From positions 682,001-746,000 of the forward strand of contig NZ_DASYGY010000009.1 in the NCBI RefSeq assembly GCF_035999195.1: a DNA stretch of 64,000 bases, read 5' to 3'. This document shows, piece by piece, positions 38,150-46,906 of this stretch (the stretch's first letter is position 1; every line of letters starts with the position of its first letter). The position numbers and the translations under genes are program-made. Under the pieces are notes generated by a model that had not been told where the DNA came from, did no database searches, and saw nothing but the letters and a program-made list of their open reading frames with translations. The DNA comes from Pseudoxanthomonas sp. (GTDB lineage Bacteria > Pseudomonadota > Gammaproteobacteria > Xanthomonadales > Xanthomonadaceae).

Positions 38150-38733
38150 GCGAGACCCTCGCCGCACGCGCCTCGCAGCTGCTGGAGGTGAAGCACAGCC
38201 GTTTCCTCGCCCAGGCCGCGCCGGTCGACAGCGCCGACGCGGCACTGGCCTTCCTGCGCGAGATCGGCGACCCGGCCGCCACCCACAACTGCTGGGCGTA
38301 CCGGATCGGCGACGAATACCGATCCAACGACGACGGCGAACCCTCCGGCACCGCCGGCCGGCCGATCCTGGCCGCGATCGATGGCCAGGGCGTCGACCGC
38401 GTGATGGTGGTGGTGACCCGCTGGTACGGCGGCATCAAGCTGGGTGCCGGCGGGCTGGTGCGCGCGTATGGCGGCGCGGCGGCGGAGTGCCTGCGACTGG
38501 CGCCGCGTGAGCCGCTCGTTGCCCAGGCGACGCTGGAACTGGCCTGCCCGTTCGATGATCTGGGCCACGTGCATGCCGCGCTCGCCGCCCATCAGGCGAC
38601 GAAACAGGACGAAGGCTTCGACGAAACCGGTGCGCGCCTGCTCGTGCAATTGCGCGCCGATCGCGTGGACGCCTTGAAATCCCAGCTGCGCGACGCCACC
38701 CGTAACCGGGTGCGTGTGATCGATCCCGCGTGA
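38146..38733 (+). CDS. yigZ: YigZ/IMPACT-family protein
   Basis: The 195-residue protein has the YigZ N-terminal signature KHSRFLAQAAPV, the HNCWAYRIGDEYRSNDDGEPSGTAGRPI region (read in parts) and VVTRWYGGIKLGAGGLVRAYG, which are near-invariant in the family. YigZ proteins are related to the IMPACT translational regulators; the bacterial function is unsettled. A GTG at 38146 overlaps the stop of the preceding gene (GTGA), so translation is probably coupled. No ATG in frame would keep the conserved start. Confidence 0.9.
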   Translation: MSETLAARASQLLEVKHSRFLAQAAPVDSADAALAFLREIGDPAATHNCWAYRIGDEYRSNDDGEPSGTAGRPILAAIDGQGVDRVMVVVTRWYGGIKLGAGGLVRAYGGAAAECLRLAPREPLVAQATLELACPFDDLGHVHAALAAHQATKQDEGFDETGARLLVQLRADRVDALKSQLRDATRNRVRVIDPA

Positions 38734-38842
38734 TCGTCCGGGCTGCGGCAGGTGTTTGTGGAAGGGGCTCCGGTGCGACAGGAGCATGGCGGCCTGGTCG
38801 GGGCTGAAGCCTCTTCCACAACCGCTTTGAGCACGGATTCCC

Positions 38843-40621
38843 ATGAGCGCGCAGATCGAGACACAGGACGGCACCGCCGCCAAAACGAAACCGAAGCTGG
38901 GCACCCTGCGCGCGCTGTGGCCGTTCGTGCGCCAGCATGGCGGGCTGTTCACCGCGTGGCTGCTGGCGCTGGCGCTGGCGTCGGCGGCGACGTTGAGCCT
39001 GCCGGTCGCCTTCCGGCAGATGATCGACAACGGGTTCACCGACGGCGCCAACATCAACCGCGCCTTCCTGTTCCTGTTCGTCGTCGCGGTGGTGCTGGCG
39101 CTGGCCAGCGCCGCGCGCTTCTACTTCGTGTCGCTGCTGGGCGAAAAAGTGGTCGCCGACCTGCGCGGCCAGCTTTACGGTCATCTGATCGGCCTGGACG
39201 CCGAATTCCACGACCGCAGCCGCAGCGGGGAGCTCGTCTCGCGCCTGTCCGCCGACAGCGAACTCCTTCGCACCGTGGTGGCCACCAGCATGTCGGTCGC
39301 CCTGCGCAGCAGCGTCACCGTGATCGGCAGTCTGGCGATGCTGTTCGTCACCAGCCCGCGACTGGCGGCCTTCGCTCTGATCGGGATTCCGCTGGCGGTG
39401 CTGCCGATCGTGCTCGGCGCGCGCCGGCTGGAGAAGGCCTCGCGCGCCAGCCAGGACCGCGTGGCCGACGCCAACACGCTGGCCAGCGAAACGCTGGGCG
39501 CCGTGCGTACGGTGCAGGCGCATGCGCGCGAACCCTACGAACGCGGCCGTTTCGGCGATGCGATCGCCATCGCGGTGGATACGGCGCGCCGCCGCATCCG
39601 TGCGCAGGCGTGGGTAACGGCGGCGGCGATCACGCTGATCTTCGGTGCGATCACCTTGGTGTTGTGGTCGGGCGCGCACGACGTCATCGACGGCACGATG
39701 ACGGCGGGTACGCTGGGGCAGTTCGTCCTGTACGCGCTGATCGGCGGTGGTTCGGTCGGTGCCCTGGCCGAGGTCTGGAACGAACTGCAGCGCGCGGCAG
39801 GCGGCATGGGCCGCATCGCCGAACTGCTCGGGGAGACCCCGGCGATCCGCGCACCGTCGGCGCCACGCGTGTTGCCGACGCCGGTGCGAGGCGAGATCCG
39901 CTTCGACCACGTGTCGTTCCATTACCCGTCGCGCCCGGACCTGCCCGCGCTCGACGATTTCGACCTGATCGTGCGTCCCGGCGAAACCGTCGCGCTGGTC
40001 GGTCCGTCCGGCGCCGGCAAGAGCACCGTGTTCTCGATGCTGCTGCGCTTCCACGATGCCGATACCGGCAGCGTGCAGGTCGACGGCGTGGACCTGCGCG
40101 AACTCGATCCCGCGCAGCTGCGCGAACACATCGCGCTGGTCCCGCAGCAGCCCACCATCTTCGCCGCCAGTGCGGCCGACAACATCCGCTACGGCAAGCT
40201 CGACGCCACCGACGCCGAGCTGCAGGCCGCGGCGGAAGCCGCCGAAGCCGACGACTTCATCCGCGAACTGCCGGACGGCTTCGACAGCCAGCTCGGCGAA
40301 CGCGGCGCGCGCCTGTCCGGCGGCCAGCAGCAGCGCATCGCCATCGCACGCGCCTTGCTCAAGGACGCGCCCATCCTGCTGCTGGACGAAGCCACCAGCG
40401 CGCTCGACGCGCAGAGCGAGCGCGCCGTGCAGCATGCGCTTGAGCGCCTGATGGACGGTCGCACCACGCTGGTCATCGCGCACCGCCTGGCGACCGTCCT
40501 GAAGGCGGACCGGATCGTGGTGATGGACCGTGGCCGGATCGTGGCGCAGGGCACGCACGACGAGCTGCTGGCGGAGGATGGCCTTTACGCGGAACTGGCC
40601 CGCCTGCAGTTCCTCGACTGA
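38843..40621 (+). CDS. ABC exporter, fused membrane and ATP-binding domains (MsbA-like)
   Basis: The 592-residue protein is a half-transporter: six membrane helices (about 30-320), then an ATPase domain with Walker A GPSGAGKST, signature LSGGQQQR and Walker B ILLLDEATSALD, ending in the H-loop IAHRLATV. It is expected to work as a homodimer in the inner membrane exporting a lipid, peptide or drug. The style is that of the ABCB/MsbA group of Xanthomonadaceae annotated as lipid A or multidrug exporters. The substrate is not decided by sequence. It stands alone, with a 109-base gap before it. Confidence 0.9.
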   Translation: MSAQIETQDGTAAKTKPKLGTLRALWPFVRQHGGLFTAWLLALALASAATLSLPVAFRQMIDNGFTDGANINRAFLFLFVVAVVLALASAARFYFVSLLGEKVVADLRGQLYGHLIGLDAEFHDRSRSGELVSRLSADSELLRTVVATSMSVALRSSVTVIGSLAMLFVTSPRLAAFALIGIPLAVLPIVLGARRLEKASRASQDRVADANTLASETLGAVRTVQAHAREPYERGRFGDAIAIAVDTARRRIRAQAWVTAAAITLIFGAITLVLWSGAHDVIDGTMTAGTLGQFVLYALIGGGSVGALAEVWNELQRAAGGMGRIAELLGETPAIRAPSAPRVLPTPVRGEIRFDHVSFHYPSRPDLPALDDFDLIVRPGETVALVGPSGAGKSTVFSMLLRFHDADTGSVQVDGVDLRELDPAQLREHIALVPQQPTIFAASAADNIRYGKLDATDAELQAAAEAAEADDFIRELPDGFDSQLGERGARLSGGQQQRIAIARALLKDAPILLLDEATSALDAQSERAVQHALERLMDGRTTLVIAHRLATVLKADRIVVMDRGRIVAQGTHDELLAEDGLYAELARLQFLD

Positions 40622-40692
40622 GCACGCCGCGCGCCGTTGGTGCCGCGCGCCGCGTGGTCTAGCATGCGACGGTCCCCGGCCGGAGCCCCTGC

Positions 40693-41061
40693 ATGATTCC
40701 CGACGCGTTGCCGCCGCTGCTGCGCGGCCTGGGTACCGCGCTGATCCTGCTCACCTCGGCGCTGGTGGTCGTGGTGGAACGCAACGCCACCGACGACGCC
40801 CCCGCGGCGGCAACGGAAGCACCGTTCGAGGCCGCCGCCGATGGCGCCGGCGGGGTCGACGCGCTCACCGCGGAGATCCGCCTGCTGCGCCTGCAGATGC
40901 GGGACAACGACCTGGCCGACAAGGTGTTCGAGAACCCGTGGTTCCAGTGGCTGGGCCTGCTGGGCACGGCCCTGATCTCGGCATCGTTCTTCGCCGAGTG
41001 GCGGATCAAGCGCGGGATCGCGCGCGCCGCCCAGGCCGCGGCGCCGCCGGACCTGCGCTAG
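40693..41061 (+). CDS. Small membrane protein, function unknown
   Basis: The 122-residue protein has two hydrophobic stretches (about 10-27 and 84-100) flanking an Ala/Glu-rich soluble middle with a short helix (LTAEIRLLRLQMRDND). I do not recognise a family. A TAGCAT is 27 bases upstream and CGGAG near the ATG serves as ribosome-binding site. It ends three bases from the convergent desaturase gene. Confidence 0.75.
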   Translation: MIPDALPPLLRGLGTALILLTSALVVVVERNATDDAPAAATEAPFEAAADGAGGVDALTAEIRLLRLQMRDNDLADKVFENPWFQWLGLLGTALISASFFAEWRIKRGIARAAQAAAPPDLR

Positions 41062-41064
41062 CCG

Positions 41065-42210
41065 TTACGCGGCGGCGTCGGCCATCACCGGCAGCCGGCG
41101 CGGCCGGCTGGGGAAGGCGTGCCGCACGATCCGCCAGCACACCTGGCCGAACTGGGTCAGCAGCGTGCCGGTGTTGTAGTGCTGGCCATAGCGCGCGCAG
41201 ATGGCGCGTACTTCCCTGGCCATTTCGGCGTAGCGGTTGGCCGGCACGTCGGGGAAGAAGTGGTGCTCGATCTGGTGGCTCAGGTTGCCCGACAGCACGT
41301 TGATCAGGAATCCGCCGCGCAGATTGGACGAGCCGCGCAGCTGGCGCAGGTACCAGTGGCCGCGCGATTCGTTCTTGATGCATTCCTTCGGGAAGGTTTC
41401 CGCATGGGCGGTGAAGTGCCCGCAGAAGATGATCACGTACGTCCACACGTTGCGCAGGCCGTTGGCCACCATGTTGCCCAGCAGCACCGGCAGGAAGAAC
41501 GGACCGGCCAGCGCGGGGTAGATCACGTAGTCCTTCGCCAGCTGCTTGCCCATCTTGCGCACCACGGGCGCGGACTTCTGGCGCAGCTGCCTGGCGGACA
41601 TCTTGCCGCTCCACCAGCGGCCCAGCTTCAGATCCTGGATGGCGATGCCCCACTGGAACAGCAGCGCGAACACGACCGCGATGGCCGGCTGCAGCAGGTA
41701 GAACGGACGCCACTTCTGCTCGGGGAAGATGCGCAGCAGGCCGTAGCCGATGTCGTCGTCCAGGCCGCGCACGTTGGTGTAGGTGTGGTGGCGGAAATTG
41801 TGGGTGTGCCGCCAGTTGTCGGCGGTGCCGACGATGTCCCAGTCGTAGGTCTTGCCGTTGAGCTGCGGATCTCCCAGCCAGTCGTACTGGCCATGGATGA
41901 CGTTGTGGCCCAGCTCCATGTTCTCCAGGATCTTGCCCAGGCCCAGCGACAGCGCGCCCAGCGCCCACAGCACCCAGAACAGCCAGCCCACCGCGCTGTC
42001 GGCCAGCCACAGGCCGCCGGCGATCGCCGCGGCGAACAGCAGCGCGCGCCCGCCCAGGTTGGTGTAGCGCACCGCCTTGACCACGTTGCGGATGTAGCGC
42101 GCATCGCGCTGGCCGAGGGTCGCCACGGTGCGCGCGCGCAACGCGTCCAGTTCCTCGCCGAAGCGGTCGAGTTCGGCTGCGGTGAGTGTGCGGTTGCGTG
42201 AAGAGCCCAT
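41065..42210 (-). CDS. desB: Fatty acid desaturase (DesB-like)
   Basis: The 381-residue membrane enzyme has three histidine boxes of acyl desaturases: ELGHNVIHG, HTHNFRHHTYTN and HQIEHHFFP. These bind the di-iron centre that inserts double bonds into acyl chains. Two hydrophobic hairpins lie between. It is transcribed after a ferredoxin reductase and overlaps its stop by one base (TGATG). The order reductase-desaturase with a divergent TetR regulator matches the desT-desC-desB arrangement of Pseudomonas, which introduces unsaturation under regulator control. Confidence 0.92.
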   Translation of the reverse strand: MGSSRNRTLTAAELDRFGEELDALRARTVATLGQRDARYIRNVVKAVRYTNLGGRALLFAAAIAGGLWLADSAVGWLFWVLWALGALSLGLGKILENMELGHNVIHGQYDWLGDPQLNGKTYDWDIVGTADNWRHTHNFRHHTYTNVRGLDDDIGYGLLRIFPEQKWRPFYLLQPAIAVVFALLFQWGIAIQDLKLGRWWSGKMSARQLRQKSAPVVRKMGKQLAKDYVIYPALAGPFFLPVLLGNMVANGLRNVWTYVIIFCGHFTAHAETFPKECIKNESRGHWYLRQLRGSSNLRGGFLINVLSGNLSHQIEHHFFPDVPANRYAEMAREVRAICARYGQHYNTGTLLTQFGQVCWRIVRHAFPSRPRRLPVMADAAA

Positions 42211-43313
42211 CAGAGGTCCAGCTCGAGGTCGGTGGCGGCGCTGTGGATGCACAGCTTCAGCGCCTGGGTGGGTTCGTGGATCAGTTCGCCACTGGGCAGG
42301 TGGCGGGCGCTGCCGGCGGACTTGCCGCAGGCGCAGGTGTTGCAGATGCCCATGCGGCAGCCGCTCGGCGGCTTGAAGCCGTGCTGCTCCAGGGCAACCA
42401 GCAGCGATTCGCCGCGCGGCACGCGCAGCGTGCGACCGCTGCGTTGCAGGCGGATGTCGACCTCGCCCTCGTCGACCACGGTGACCGGCGGCGCGGTGAA
42501 CGCTTCCGCCCGGAACGCGGCGACCCGCGAAGCCACCAGCCCGCGGGCGGCTTCGACGAACCCGCCGGGGCCGCACGCCATCACCTGCTGCGCCGACAGG
42601 TCGCCCGCATGTGGGGCGAGCAGGGCATCGTCGATGCGGCCTTCGGCTTCATCCGGGGCCGCGGCAGCGTCACGGGTCAGCAGCAGCCGGAAGTGGAAGC
42701 GTGGATGGCGGGCCGCCAGCATGCGCAACTCGTCGAGGAAGCAGGCTTCCTCGCGGCGGCGCACCCAGTACAGCAGCGTGAGGTCGGCCGGCATGCCCTG
42801 CCCGGCCAGTTCGCGTACCAGCGCCATCAGCGGGGTGATGCCGCTGCCGGCGGCCAGCAGCAGGAAGGCACCCCCGGGCGATGCCGGTAGCGTCATCTCG
42901 CCGAAGGCTTGGCCCAGGTCGACGATGTCGCCGATGCGGGCGTCCCGGCACAGGTGCCGACTGACCTTGCCGCCTTCGATCGCCTTGACGGTCACCGGCA
43001 GCAGGCCGTCCGCGCGCGGCGGCGCGGTCAGGCTGTAGCTGCGGGTCAGGCGCACGCCGTCGACCTCGACGCCCAGGTTCACGTGCTGGCCGGCGCGATG
43101 GCCGGCCCAGTGGCGATTGGGCTTGAACAGCAGGGTCACGGCATCGGCCGAGGCCGGTTCGCGCGCGACCAGCCGCGCCAGCGGCCGCTCCCAGGTCCAA
43201 GTGCGATGGAAGCGGGTGGCCCAGAAATCGAAGATGTCCGGCTTCACGAGCGGCCGGATCAGGCGTTTCAGGGGACCGGGCCGGCGGGGGGTCGGACGGA
43301 TCTGAGCATTCAT
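42210..43313 (-). CDS. desC: Ferredoxin reductase, electron donor to the desaturase (DesC-like)
   Basis: The 367-residue protein combines an FAD-binding domain (RSYSLTAPP; about 50-160), an NAD-binding domain (LLAAGSGITPLMALV; ACGPGGF) and a C-terminal plant-type [2Fe-2S] domain with Cys ligands in CRMGICNTCACG and KLCIHS. It should carry electrons from NAD(P)H to the desaturase. TATAGT sits exactly six bases before the ATG at 43313, with no Shine-Dalgarno sequence, so the message may be leaderless. The frame extends 39 bases upstream (43352), but that extension crosses the operator. Confidence 0.93.
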   Translation of the reverse strand: MNAQIRPTPRRPGPLKRLIRPLVKPDIFDFWATRFHRTWTWERPLARLVAREPASADAVTLLFKPNRHWAGHRAGQHVNLGVEVDGVRLTRSYSLTAPPRADGLLPVTVKAIEGGKVSRHLCRDARIGDIVDLGQAFGEMTLPASPGGAFLLLAAGSGITPLMALVRELAGQGMPADLTLLYWVRRREEACFLDELRMLAARHPRFHFRLLLTRDAAAAPDEAEGRIDDALLAPHAGDLSAQQVMACGPGGFVEAARGLVASRVAAFRAEAFTAPPVTVVDEGEVDIRLQRSGRTLRVPRGESLLVALEQHGFKPPSGCRMGICNTCACGKSAGSARHLPSGELIHEPTQALKLCIHSAATDLELDL

Positions 43314-43319
43314 GGCCTC

Positions 43320-43325
43320 ACTATA
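43320..43325 (-). promoter_or_regulatory. -10 element TATAGT for leaderless desC
   Basis: TATAGT-GAGGCC-ATG. Where a -35 would be expected lies the palindromic operator at 43346-43359, so repressor binding would block this promoter directly. Confidence 0.6.
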
Positions 43326-43345
43326 CCCCTGTGAAGACGCGTGTG

Positions 43346-43359
43346 TATACACTTGTATA
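43346..43359. promoter_or_regulatory. Palindromic operator between desC and its regulator
   Basis: TATACA-CT-TGTATA is a perfect 14-base inverted repeat, nested in the palindrome GTGTATACAC just left of it. It sits in an AT-rich island (to about 43370) between divergent genes, 33 bases upstream of the desC start and next to a possible TATATT -10 (43356-43361) of the regulator. This is what an autoregulated FabR/DesT-type operator should look like. Confidence 0.75.
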
Positions 43360-43412
43360 TTAATTTACGGGGCTATGATGCCCCTACTCCTCCGTATGCC
43401 CGGCGCCCTCGC

Positions 43413-44069
43413 GTGATCCCCAACCCGCAACCGCAGCTCCAGGACGACCACGGCCCCGGCCGCAAGGCGTCCATTTCGCGCGAAGACCTGATGGCGGCCG
43501 CCCTGAAACTGGTCGGCCCGCACCGCAGCGTTTCCTCCCTGAGCCTGCGCGAGGTCGCCCGCGAGGCCGGCATCGCGCCGAACAGCTTCTACCGCCAGTT
43601 CCGCGACATGGACGAACTGGCGGTGGCGCTGATCGATCTGGCCGGCCGTTCGCTGCGCAAGATCATCGGTGAGGCGCGCCACCGTGCCACCAGCAGCGAC
43701 CGCAGCGTGGTGCGCGGATCGGTGGAAGCGTTCATGGAACAGCTGCGCGCCGACGACAAGCTGCTGCACGTGCTGTTGCGCGAAGGCAATGTCGGCTCGG
43801 ACGCCTTCAAGCACGCGGTGGAACGCGAACTGCAGTTCTTCGAGGAAGAGCTGTGCATCGACCTGATCCGGCTGGCCGCGCGCGACAACGCGCCGCTGTA
43901 CGAGCCCGCACTGGTCTCCAAGGCGATCACCCGCCTGGTCTTCGCCATGGGCGCCACCGCGATGGACCTGCCGCCGGAAAAGGATCCGGAACTGATCGAG
44001 CAGCTGTCGGAAATGGTCCGCCTGATCATCACCGGTTCCCGTGCGCTGTCGCGCGGCGGAGCCCGCTGA
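43413..44069 (+). CDS. TetR-family regulator of unsaturated fatty acid genes (FabR/DesT-like)
   Basis: The 218-residue protein has an N-terminal TetR helix-turn-helix (SLSLREVAREAGIAPNSFYRQFRDMDELAVAL) and an alpha-helical ligand domain. The REAGIAPNSFYRQFRDMDEL segment closely resembles the FabR/DesT group, which senses the ratio of saturated to unsaturated acyl chains. It is divergent from the desaturase genes and should repress them through the intervening palindrome. GTG at 43413 is used because the upstream GTG (43341) lies inside the operator. Confidence 0.88.
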   Translation: MIPNPQPQLQDDHGPGRKASISREDLMAAALKLVGPHRSVSSLSLREVAREAGIAPNSFYRQFRDMDELAVALIDLAGRSLRKIIGEARHRATSSDRSVVRGSVEAFMEQLRADDKLLHVLLREGNVGSDAFKHAVERELQFFEEELCIDLIRLAARDNAPLYEPALVSKAITRLVFAMGATAMDLPPEKDPELIEQLSEMVRLIITGSRALSRGGAR

Positions 44070-44081
44070 CCGGCGACCTGC

Positions 44082-44588
44082 TCAGGGCGTGATGCGGATC
44101 GGCGTGCCCACCGGCACACGTTGCCAGATGGCCTCCATCTCCGCATCCGTCACCGCGATGCAGCCTTCGGTCCAATCCACCTGCGAACCGGGTGGCGTCG
44201 CGCCGTGGATCATGATGTCGCCGCCGGGATCGACGCGACGCGCCACCGCCTGCCGCCGGTCAGCGTCGTTCGGGTAGGAAATGCGCAGCGACAGGTGGAA
44301 GCGGCTGCGGTCATTGCGGTAGGTGATGCGGTAGTCGCCCTCCGGCGTGCGCCGGTCGCCCTGCTGCCGCTTGTGCCCCACCGGCGCGCTGCCCAGCACG
44401 ATGCGATAGGTCGCGATGACGCGGCCTGCACGCAGCAGGTCCAGGCGACGCTGCGCCTTGTGGACGTGGATCGCGTCCGCCTGCTGGGCAGCGGGCAGCA
44501 ACGGCGGCGGCCATCGCGCCGGTTCCCGCGCGTGCAACGACAGGCCGAAGGTCGCGAGCACCATCAGCGTCCAGCGCCATGCCGTCAT
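44082..44588 (-). CDS. L,D-transpeptidase (YkuD domain)
   Basis: The 168-residue exported protein has a signal peptide (residues 1-20) and a YkuD domain: GDRRTPEGDYRITYRN, GGDIMIHGAT with His128, and DWTEGCIAV with catalytic Cys143. The Glu before Gly-Cys, in place of the common His, occurs in the ErfK-like variants. It acts in the periplasm on peptidoglycan. Its start overlaps the upstream acyl-CoA dehydrogenase gene by four bases, so the two are likely cotranscribed. Confidence 0.85.
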   Translation of the reverse strand: MTAWRWTLMVLATFGLSLHAREPARWPPPLLPAAQQADAIHVHKAQRRLDLLRAGRVIATYRIVLGSAPVGHKRQQGDRRTPEGDYRITYRNDRSRFHLSLRISYPNDADRRQAVARRVDPGGDIMIHGATPPGSQVDWTEGCIAVTDAEMEAIWQRVPVGTPIRITP

Positions 44589-46231
44589 GCCGGCAGCGCC
44601 CGGGCCAGGAGCACACCGGTGTCCGCATCGTCGGGCAAGGTGCCGAATGCGAGCCCATGCGCACCGCCCAGCCGGCTGCGCACGAACAGCGCCGCTGCAG
44701 GACTGCCGGCACGCAGCAGCACGGCCGCCTGCAACGCCAACGCCACCCGCTCCACTATCAGGCGCGCGCCGACCTCGGTGGCGGACGAGAGGTCGCCGTG
44801 CAGGCGATCGACGAAGGTGTCATAGACCGTGTCCCTGCCGGCAGCCGACGCCAGCTCGGCAGCGATCGCTTCGCGCGCGCCGGCCTCGCGCGACAACGCC
44901 CGCAGCACATCGAGGCACTGGATGTTGCCGCTGCCTTCCCAGATCGAATTGAGCGGCGCCTGCCGGTACAGCCGCGGCAGGATCGATTCCTCCACGTACC
45001 CCGCCCCGCCCAGGCATTCCTGCGCTTCGTTGACGAACGCGGGCGCTCGCTTGCAGATCCAGTACTTGCCCACCGCCGTGGCGACGCGGGCGAAGGCCGC
45101 TTCGTCCAGATCCCGCCGCGCCGCGTCGACCGCGCCCGCCACCCGCACGGCGAAGGCGGTGGCGGCCTCCGATTCCAGCGCCAGGTCCCCCAGTACGTTG
45201 CGCATCAATGCGTGCTCGACCAGCGGCCTGCCGAACGCGACGCGATGACGCGCGTGGTGCACGGCCTGCGCCAGGGCCATCCGCATCCCGGCGGCGGAGC
45301 CCAACATGCAGTCCAGCCGCGTCAGCATCACCATTTCGATAATGGTCGCCACGCCGCGACCTTCATCGCCGACACGCCAGGCACGCGCACCGGTGAACTC
45401 GACTTCGCTGGAGGCGTTCGCCCAGTCGCCCAGCTTGTCCTTGAGCCGCATCAGGCGGAACGCGTTCTTCCGGCCGTCGTCCAGGCGACGCGGCATGAGG
45501 AAACAGGTCAGCCCACGGGGCGCCTGCGCCAGCACCAGGAAGCCATCGCACATCGGCGCGGAGAAGAACCACTTGTGCCCCACCAGCGCATAGGTACCGT
45601 CGTCGGCAGGCGTGGCGGTGGTGGCGTTCGTCCGCACGTCCGAACCGCCCTGCTTCTCGGTCATGCCCATGCCCAGCGTGATGCCGGCCTTGTCGGCGAT
45701 GGGCACGTCGCGGGGATCGTAGTGCGGTGCGGCGGCCTTCATCGCCCAGTCGTGCAGGCCCGGTTCGCGCTGCAGGACCGGCACGGCGGCGTGCGTCATG
45801 GTCAGCGGACAGCTGGTGCCCGCTTCGGCCTGGTGATGCAGGTAGCTCAGCGCCGCACGCGCGACATGCGCACCCGGGACCGGCTCGTGCCACGACAGCC
45901 CGGCAACGCCGTGCGTCTTCGCCACTGCCAGCAACCGGTGGTAAGCCGGATGGAATTCGACGGTGTCGATGCGCTGCCCGGTGCAGTCGTGCGTGCGCAG
46001 GCGCGGACGGTCGCGGTTGGCGTCGAAGCCGAGCCGATACAGTTCATCGCCCGCCAACGCACCGTAACCGGCGAGCCGGACGGCGAACGCCTCGCCCCCT
46101 GCGCGTGCCACGGCCTCGCGCATCGCCACGTCGTCCGCCCACAGGTCGCGCGGCTCGAACGGCGGCGGCTGGTTGTCCACGCGATGCGTATCGAACGGAG
46201 CAAGGTCGTCCATCATCGTCTCCCGCTGCAT
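44585..46231 (-). CDS. Acyl-CoA dehydrogenase, AidB-like
   Basis: The 548-residue flavoprotein follows the AidB/isovaleryl-CoA dehydrogenase layout: an N-terminal extension (NQPPPFEPRDLWADD), the FAD-binding MTEKQGGSDVRTN, a middle beta domain, the RVAFGRPL region, and a C-terminal helical domain with ECLGGAGYVEES and NSIWEGSGNIQCLDVLR. AidB proteins are linked to the response to DNA alkylation, but no ada or alk genes are nearby, so a role in fatty acyl metabolism is equally possible. ATG at 46231 has AGGAG 11 bases upstream; an ATG at 46216 with GGGAG is an alternative. Confidence 0.85.
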   Translation of the reverse strand: MQRETMMDDLAPFDTHRVDNQPPPFEPRDLWADDVAMREAVARAGGEAFAVRLAGYGALAGDELYRLGFDANRDRPRLRTHDCTGQRIDTVEFHPAYHRLLAVAKTHGVAGLSWHEPVPGAHVARAALSYLHHQAEAGTSCPLTMTHAAVPVLQREPGLHDWAMKAAAPHYDPRDVPIADKAGITLGMGMTEKQGGSDVRTNATTATPADDGTYALVGHKWFFSAPMCDGFLVLAQAPRGLTCFLMPRRLDDGRKNAFRLMRLKDKLGDWANASSEVEFTGARAWRVGDEGRGVATIIEMVMLTRLDCMLGSAAGMRMALAQAVHHARHRVAFGRPLVEHALMRNVLGDLALESEAATAFAVRVAGAVDAARRDLDEAAFARVATAVGKYWICKRAPAFVNEAQECLGGAGYVEESILPRLYRQAPLNSIWEGSGNIQCLDVLRALSREAGAREAIAAELASAAGRDTVYDTFVDRLHGDLSSATEVGARLIVERVALALQAAVLLRAGSPAAALFVRSRLGGAHGLAFGTLPDDADTGVLLARALPA

Positions 46232-46310
46232 GCCGGCATTCTCCTACGAATGGGAACGCAGTTCGCCACGCACCGATCGCACGAGGGACGCGGACCGGGT
46301 GGAGGGCGGC

Positions 46311-46357
46311 GGATCGACACGCAGGTTCACTGGTATTGCCTGGTGTCGATCCGTGTC
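46311..46357. repeat. Inverted repeat GGATCGACAC / GTGTCGATCC
   Basis: A perfect ten-base inverted repeat (46311-46320 and 46343-46352) with a 22-base loop. Its right part GTGTCGATCCGTGTC (46343-46357) is the reverse complement of a 15-mer in the thrA-thrB gap, so it belongs to a dispersed family. Confidence 0.7.
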
Positions 46358-46418
46358 CAAGACGTTCAGGGCAGTGCGATCACGACCGATGCCGTTCCAA
46401 CCCGAGTAGCGCGCGGCG

Positions 46419-46754
46419 TCACGATGCCGGATCGAACATGAAGACCCGCAACTCCTGATCGCAGCACGCCTCAGCGATGCGGGCCGCCCAGGCGATGGCC
46501 TCGGCGCGTGTCGGCAGCTCGAGCACGCAGAACCCGCCATCGAGTGGCGGCGCCCATGGATACCCGCCTTCGGCCACCTGTCCGTCGCCCGACACCCGCA
46601 CCGGCGGCACACTCTCGTCGATGCCGCCGCCGAAGACGTACACGCCCGCGACCTTCGCCGCCGCGATCACCGCGCGGGAATCGCGACCGGCCGCGTCCAG
46701 CGCGAGCCCCGAGACCCGCATGGCGGCACTGGGGAAGGAGATCAGGTATTTCAT
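46419..46754 (-). CDS. YCII-related protein
   Basis: The 111-residue protein has the YCII-domain pattern MKYLISFPS, GGGIDESVPP, GGFCVLELPTRAEAIAWA and the Cys-containing ACCDQELRVFMF end. Family members are small dimeric proteins of uncertain catalytic role. The frame extends upstream to 46829, but ATG at 46754 with AGAGGA before it starts the domain. Confidence 0.82.
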   Translation of the reverse strand: MKYLISFPSAAMRVSGLALDAAGRDSRAVIAAAKVAGVYVFGGGIDESVPPVRVSGDGQVAEGGYPWAPPLDGGFCVLELPTRAEAIAWAARIAEACCDQELRVFMFDPAS

Positions 46755-46906
46755 CGGGCATCCTCTGCGGCGCGGAAACGGCGGAAAGGCGTGGCGCATG
46801 ACGCCGCGTGCAAGCCAACCTACCCTCACCCACGGAAACGCTCAACCCTCCCGCGCGCGCGGCCCCGCATAATCCGCGTACGACCACAGCGGCGGGCGGG
46901 ACACGC

